Shown: positions 59,601 to 64,000 of the stretch, piece by piece
How positions within the stretch are numbered: the first letter of the stretch is position 1
Layout: each line of letters opens with the position of its first letter
Origin: Deuterostichococcus epilithicus
Taxonomy: Eukaryota; Chlorophyta; Trebouxiophyceae; Prasiolales; Stichococcaceae
NCBI GenBank assembly: GCA_033439295.1
Contig: JAVTLE010000014.1
Span: 2,418,001-2,482,000, forward strand
Length of the DNA: 64,000 nucleotides
Direction of reading: 5' to 3'
Program-made: the position numbers and the translations under genes
Notes under the pieces: generated by a model
Told to the model about the DNA's origin: nothing
Database searches by the model: none
Seen by the model: the letters and a program-made list of their open reading frames with translations, nothing else

Positions 59601-62271
59601 AAAGGGTGACGTCTGGAGCCGTTGTCTGGACCTCGTTTGCAGGGCGCAACGCACACCAGGCCGTGTACATACCACAATACAACGTGGTGCTGGCCATGGG
59701 CGGGTCAATTGATGGGGCGGCCTTTGCGGGCGGCTACGTTCTTGATGACGGGGAATTTTTCGACTTGAGTGCGTTGAATCTCCTCCATTTGTTTACTCAA
59801 TCAAGTCAACATACGTGGTGGCAAGCCCCAATTCCGGCAGTGGCAGGTTGTTGGCATCCAGATCGAGTGAATGGTGATCATGCAGCGAGCGCGTGACATT
59901 TGTCTGTAATGGGGACACAGTAACGATATTCCTGGGCGTTGTCTGCTGATCGTGTAGGAAGCCATCAATCATGCCTTTCTTCGGTTGCTTGTTGGATGGA
60001 CAAGAGAACGTCCCTGCCGCGCAGGCAAACCCAGCCAAGGTTGGCAAGAAACCAACGGTGTCATGAGTATCAGTCGCGCGTATCACCGCGCGGTGGTCCT
60101 CAAGGTGCGCAACGGCGCTTCAGCAGCATGAAGCCATCCATACTCTGCGTGCGACGTTCATCACCGACTGGGTACCAGTGTTCACTTCATTGACATGTTT
60201 GCCTTCACTTGGCTCCGGCTGACTCATTCGTCAAGGGCCTGTTGCTTTGATCGTAGAATGGGCTGGTGCTCATCTGCGGCGGTTTCACGTATTTGGAAGG
60301 CACTTCCAAATCCTGCGAACTGTATGATCACAGCACTCAGGTGACTGCAAAAATGACTCCAGCCCTCTCAGAATTTTGCTGAGGTGCCCAGCATTCATGC
60401 ATGCTGTGCGAACATGTCGATGACAACACAGACGCATCCAGCCTTCTTCAGAGATCTGCTGAGTTGCCCATCCATGCGAAGATGTCGATGCTACAGTTCG
60501 TAACATCATTGACTCACGCCGTGCAGACCTTCACCGACACGGATTCATTCCCGGGCGATTCGCGGTGGTTGTTCGACATGGTGTGCCCTGCCCCACTGTG
60601 TGTTTCAGATCGTTACTCTTGCGCAGCAGAGAGATTGCAGCACAGCCATTTACAGAGCGATGCATTGGATAAATCTGGAGGACCCTAGAGCTTCTGCGGT
60701 GCAATGTCCAGACTGAGGGTTCTTGTGAGTCGAGTCATGACGAAGTAGTGGTATCGCCTTGGGTTGGGTCTCTTCGAAATCAAGCAGCAATTGGACGTAC
60801 ATGACTCATAGGCGGAAAAATTATCGTTTGGAGCAGCGATGAATTTTTAGACGCAAACTCTGAATATCATGCAGGTACTGCTCCGGAGCGGGCAGGTACT
60901 TTATGCCGGAGGATATCATTTCCCGGCATTTGCCCCACCAGACTATGACTACGACCCACCAGGCCCACCAGGCCCACCAGGCCCATCAAGACCACCAGGC
61001 CCACCAGGCGACGCGCCCGCCTTGTTGGCGGATTCCGGAGTGTATGACCCAGCGAGCGGCACGTGGTGAGGCTCTTTCATATGAGAGTGATCCGGTCCTG
61101 GCTTGGCAGCGCCTGGCTTGGTAGTGCCTGCCAAGAGGTGCCGATGCGCGGACCATGGTAATACGGGTTGCTGCTGCACGATAGCCTGCAGCAATCCCAT
61201 ATGTACCGTCAAGGTAAGGTCCCCTTGGCGTATATCAGGATTCGTGTGCAGATTTGCGTTGAAATCAGTAGTGCGAGACGACCCGAAAACCATGCGTGGT
61301 CGGCAGTGCATATGTTTATGCACACACATACACGTGTGCACTTACATACACCTCAAACTGACGACATGCTAAAGTTAAAGTCCTGACGGTATGTGTTTGG
61401 TGAGAGGTGCTGTGCAATCACGCAGGGCCAGAGTGGGATCCGACTTATCCGTCGCCAGGTTTGCAGGGGCCATGGCGGTCGCTGCCGATGGCAGAGCATA
61501 TTACACAGGTGAGCGGCTGCTGCACATCTGCTCTCCTTTCGTGCTGCCAGCGACGTGTGCAGTAGAAGGTCGAGCAGTGATCCATGCAGCCTGAGAATGT
61601 TGCCATGCCAGGAAGTATGTTACCCCTCAGGCCGCCAATGGACTGCATGCATGCCGCATTGCGTTCGCATGAGTGTGACCTGCAATGCGATCTTGAATTT
61701 GCCTGACATCATCTGTGGGTGCGAGTAGGCGGCCTGAATGACGCTGCTGAGCAGAGCAATGTCACGGATGTCTTCGACCCGTCGAGCTCTACAGGGTGGA
61801 CGTCTGCGGGCACACTCAGCCTGCCACGCGCCGGCCACGCCTTAATCCTGTCGCCGGGTAAGATCCACTTCGTCCGCTTGAGGAAAACCAACGATGCCCC
61901 TTTGCCACTGCACAATGTGGCTCCCTGTCGAGCACACAGCGCCACAGCGGGACCCTGGGCCGCACGCAGCACCGGTCACATGCACCACATGCCTATCGTA
62001 TCAGCCTTGGCAAGTGGGTCAGAGGACTCTGGGCTCTGCTTCTTAGAGCATGCTGCAGGACGCCGCTGCTTCTTGAATCGCAGATGGGGATTTATATGCG
62101 ATTGGCGGCGGCTGCGTTGCGGCCCTCGGAATGTGTCAGGTTGGAAACGACAATCCAGACACCGGCATCAGCGTTGACCGACTGCCCTTTTCCGGCTCCG
62201 AGTGGGCGCTCAGCAGTCCACTGACCAGTCCTCGCGCAGATTTTGGCGCTGCAGCGGTGCTCTCGACATAA
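50636..62271 (+). CDS. Giant secreted Cys-rich/Pro-rich/kelch protein
   Basis: One gene model is supported by continuous phases from a secretion signal to a kelch end. Parts in order: a hydrophobic leader (ITLAALTILLLLACNGGSA, exon to 50905); Cys-bearing exons 51438-51530, 51827-51904 and 52006-52048; an ephrin-receptor-like module (CPAGTAKRNPGAYRCLRC...THCLQC, 52213-52407); Pro/Thr repeats and a beta-rich segment (52628-53028, 53408-53496, 53785 onward); a PT-then-PPPX region to 58482. Next come propeller exons 58704-58744, 59247-59406, about 59595-59768, one ending about 60092, 60875-61065, 61426-61508, about 61730-61857 and 62084-62271. Kelch/galactose-oxidase-like cues are SRAYHRA+VLLRSGQVLYAGGY, VYDPASGTW, FDPSSSTGW, LPRAGHALIL and DLYAIGGG. 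A wall or matrix glycoprotein is inferred. Exons between 59768 and 60092 and the start codon are uncertain. Frame changes occur within the repeat. Confidence 0.72.
54084..58458 (+). repeat. Pro-rich repeat region, 132-bp higher-order unit
   Basis: It begins with Pro-Thr/Ala repeats (APTxxPT pattern, to about 54600), passes through PPPG-type repeats (to about 55250), and becomes almost pure (PPPX)n with X = S, G, Q, L or A. From about 56000 the order of X recurs with a period of 132 bp (44 residues, eleven PPPX units); for example, the same CCTTCACCGCCGCCCGG block starts at 56521 and 56653. Polyproline of this kind is typical of hydroxyproline-rich wall glycoproteins. The PPPX reading moves between all three plus frames along the region because repeat copies differ by one or two bases. 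Confidence 0.85.
54457..58417. other. Clusters of ambiguous bases in the repeat
   Basis: N at 54457, 55381, 55388-55389, 55392, 55823, 58407-58408, 58411, 58413-58415 and 58417. They mark positions where the assembly of the repeat was not resolved. Copy number and frame in this region should be read with that in mind. Confidence 0.95.
58762..58994. repeat. Imperfect direct duplication in an intron
   Basis: Two related segments of about 60 bp, near 58762-58823 and 58934-58993. They share ACTGTCCA/AGTGTCCA, GCTGACACCGCCAG/GCCAACACCGCCAG and a GTACTGG/GTACCACTG end. They lie in the intron 58745-59246 of the Pro-rich/kelch gene. Confidence 0.55.
60354..60490. repeat. Imperfect tandem duplication, about 80-bp spacing
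   Basis: The copy at 60354-60421 and the copy at 60434-60490 share CCAGCC, TCAGA, CTGCTGAG, TTGCCCA/GTGCCCA, CATGC and GATGTCGATG in order, with small gaps. They lie in the intron between the exons ending near 60092 and starting at 60875. Confidence 0.55.
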
Positions 62272-62970
62272 CTGGAAGGTCTGGACGGAGCTCTGCACTG
62301 CAACGACGGCTAGTGACGTACAATTGATAGAACAGAAACAGTTTGGAGAAGCAACAGGGACACCACAGGTGCTCAGCAGTACCAGCATTGGCGTGGCTGG
62401 CACTGTGCTGGTTGAAAATTGCCGCAACCCACGCAATCGAATTCATGAAATCTGCACTAGCTAGGTGTCTGTTTGCAGCTGGTCAAATGCTGCAGGGAAT
62501 TCTTGAGTGTATTCGTTGGTATCTGGTATTTTTCTGCAGACTGCCTCTCCAATGACTTTCTGTGCTTTATTTCACCCCGAGAATGTCTGGGTGTACGTGT
62601 GCACCGTCTGCCTGCTGCGCATCTGCTGTTGCCGCCCCCGCCGCCGCCGCCATACCGCGCCGGCAGCACTTCTGAGATTTGCAAGCCGTTCACCAGGTAG
62701 CCGGAGGTGAAATCTCGTTGGTGCCTCGAGACAAGCACTTGTTGAAACGTTCGCGAACGTTGTGTAAGTCCCAGGCAAGAGCGCACACGAGAAAGCATCT
62801 GCCATCAATAGTTTAGCGCAAAAAACCCAAGCCTTGGTGCACTTGTGTCCTCTGCCTGGTGCAGGATAATACATTTGAGGACATCTCACACCTAAGAATT
62901 GGCTCTTGTATTGAACGCCAGAGGCATTGTTCTCCTGTTCTGTACAACTCGACATCTCACCAAAACCCCG
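62272..62970. other. 3'-3' spacer, Pro-rich/kelch gene / ABC transporter
   Basis: A convergent gap of about 700 bp. A small CCG-run (PPPPP when read on the plus strand, near 62632-62650) was the only notable feature. No gene is recognised. Confidence 0.4.
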
Positions 62971-63903
62971 TCATTTCCCGAGGTTGCTCTTCGCCGACGG
63001 CTTCTGGCTGTTTGCCTCCGTCTTCTGCAGGTCCGCGGTCGACTGCACGCGCGAGCCGGCGCGCGAGGTCGCCGCGGAGCCGCTACCGCTGTCGACTGCG
63101 GCCGCCTCCTGCTGCCGGGTCCACATGTCTGAGTACAGCCCCTCCTGGGCCAGCAGGTCGCCGTGTGTTCCCACTTCTGCCACCTCTCCGTCCTGGGGAT
63201 CGCACAATCTCATGTCAGCATGGCTTGGGCAGGGCTGCAGTAAGCCGAATTGTTGTAAAACCACATCCCTTCGTAAATGCATGCTTCCAGGTTCGTGAGC
63301 ATGCTGCACCCTCATGACGCAGATCTGGTCCGCGTCCATGATGGTGGAAAGCCTGCAAGCGCAAGCGCTCAACCCTCGTCAGAACATGAGGGCAGCACGG
63401 TCCCCTGCACCCGTTTCTCTCAAATCAGATACGGTTTAAATGCAGAACCAGCAGCGGCCCAAATTCACACAGACGGTACCTGTGGGCTACGATGATCGTG
63501 GTGCGGTCCTGCCGCAGGCTCGTGAGCGCATCCTGCGCAGCCGCGCAGGCCGCACAGTCAGCCACAGGACCATGGGCGAGTGTCCGACCAGCAAGTCCGA
63601 CGAAGACCATCAGAGTGTCGATGTAGACATGGCTTCGAAAGTTCTCATCCAGAGATGTTATCACTGCGCCTGCCTGAAAACAGCGGCGGCCAGACAGGTT
63701 CCGACTGCAATGCCTGAAGATTCAGGGTTCCAAAAATGCTGCGGCACCTGAATGCGGCGCTCCGTGAGGCTGTCCAGTGAGCTGGTGGCCTCGTCCAGCA
63801 GGAGCACAGACGGGTCCTTCAGGATGGTGCGCGCGAAAGCCACGCGCTGCTTCTCGCCGCCACTCAGCCGCAGGCCGCGCTCGCCGACAACCGTCGCATA
63901 GCC
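62971..63903 (-). CDS. Half-size ABC transporter, 3' end (ABCB6/HMT1-like)
   Basis: Only the C-terminal half of the nucleotide-binding domain lies in the window. The rest continues past 64000. Exons on the minus strand are 63903-63748, 63532-63480, 63352-63310 and 63192-62971. They read [19 protein letters not shown] (ABC signature), [19 protein letters not shown] (Walker B and D-loop), TTIIVAHR (H-loop), [27 protein letters not shown] and [11 protein letters not shown], then a polar tail of about 45 residues. ITERRIQ-like LTERRIQ and YSDMW favour the ABCB6/HMT1 group of half transporters over the mitochondrial ATM group. Substrate and membrane cannot be told from this part. Phases all close. 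Confidence 0.88.
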
Positions 63904-64000
63904 CTGGAACAGCGCGACACGCCGCCAAGGTCGAATTTGCTTTGACACTCTCACGTGTCTCTGCTGGCCTCCAGCCACCTCTCAGGCTGAGGCAGTGTCA

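Noticed and set aside
61300-61360. Alternating CA/TG-rich tract, possible Z-DNA or microsatellite
   Set aside because: Too short and irregular, and inside an intron. No further structure.
1-64000. Search for tRNA, rRNA, CRISPR, prophage or operon-like features
   Set aside because: Nothing with cloverleaf, spacer-repeat or polycistronic structure was seen. The region is a typical intron-rich eukaryotic nuclear segment.

Overview
The window looks like nuclear DNA of a green alga, probably trebouxiophyte- or chlorophycean-like. Almost every gene is split into many small exons (AQR has 27) by introns of roughly 80-450 bp. Donors are mostly GTGCG, GTGAG or GTGGG, and an unusually large minority are GC. 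The products include a chloroplast ribosomal protein, a plant-type phosphoethanolamine N-methyltransferase, a plant-type SKP1-like protein and a hydroxyproline-rich wall-type protein. Several ambiguous bases mark it as draft assembly. The gene models below were built by hand from splice sites, reading phase and recalled family sequences. Most close exactly in phase.

Layout. 1-2.3 kb holds unidentified coding remnants on both strands and an inverted repeat. Then come AQR spliceosomal helicase (+, 2.3-12.9 kb), a secreted GH5 beta-mannanase (-, 13.5-16.3), a MITE-like element (17.0-17.3), a LENG1-like Cir_N protein (-, 18.0-19.4), APC2 (+, 19.9-24.8), plastid bL27 (-, 25.0-25.7), condensin CAP-H (+, 26.5-30.3), a PAQR receptor-like protein (-, 31.1-33.3), CEBPZ/Noc1 (+, 34.0-41.3), phosphoethanolamine N-methyltransferase (-, 41.9-45.8) and a SKP1-like protein 21 homologue (+, 46.7-49.6). 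Next is a very large secreted Pro-rich/kelch protein (+, about 50.6-62.3), and finally the 3' end of a half-size ABC transporter (-, 63.0-63.9, continuing past the window).

From 13 kb to 49 kb the genes alternate strictly in strand. This gives four divergent pairs (LENG1/APC2, bL27/CAP-H, PAQR/CEBPZ, PEAMT/SKP1-like), each with 0.5-0.8 kb between start codons, and convergent 3' ends in between. The genes do not form one pathway. They are housekeeping functions: splicing, mitosis (APC2, CAP-H), ribosome biogenesis (CEBPZ, bL27), phospholipid synthesis and ubiquitin ligation.

The most unusual locus is the 11.6-kb gene at 50.6-62.3 kb. It combines a signal peptide, cysteine-rich ephrin-receptor-like modules, Pro-Thr repeats, about 4 kb of PPPX repeats with a 132-bp higher-order period, and a kelch/galactose-oxidase-like propeller with a collagen-like insertion. 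I found no CRISPR array, rRNA, tRNA or intact mobile element, and no convincing viral relic.
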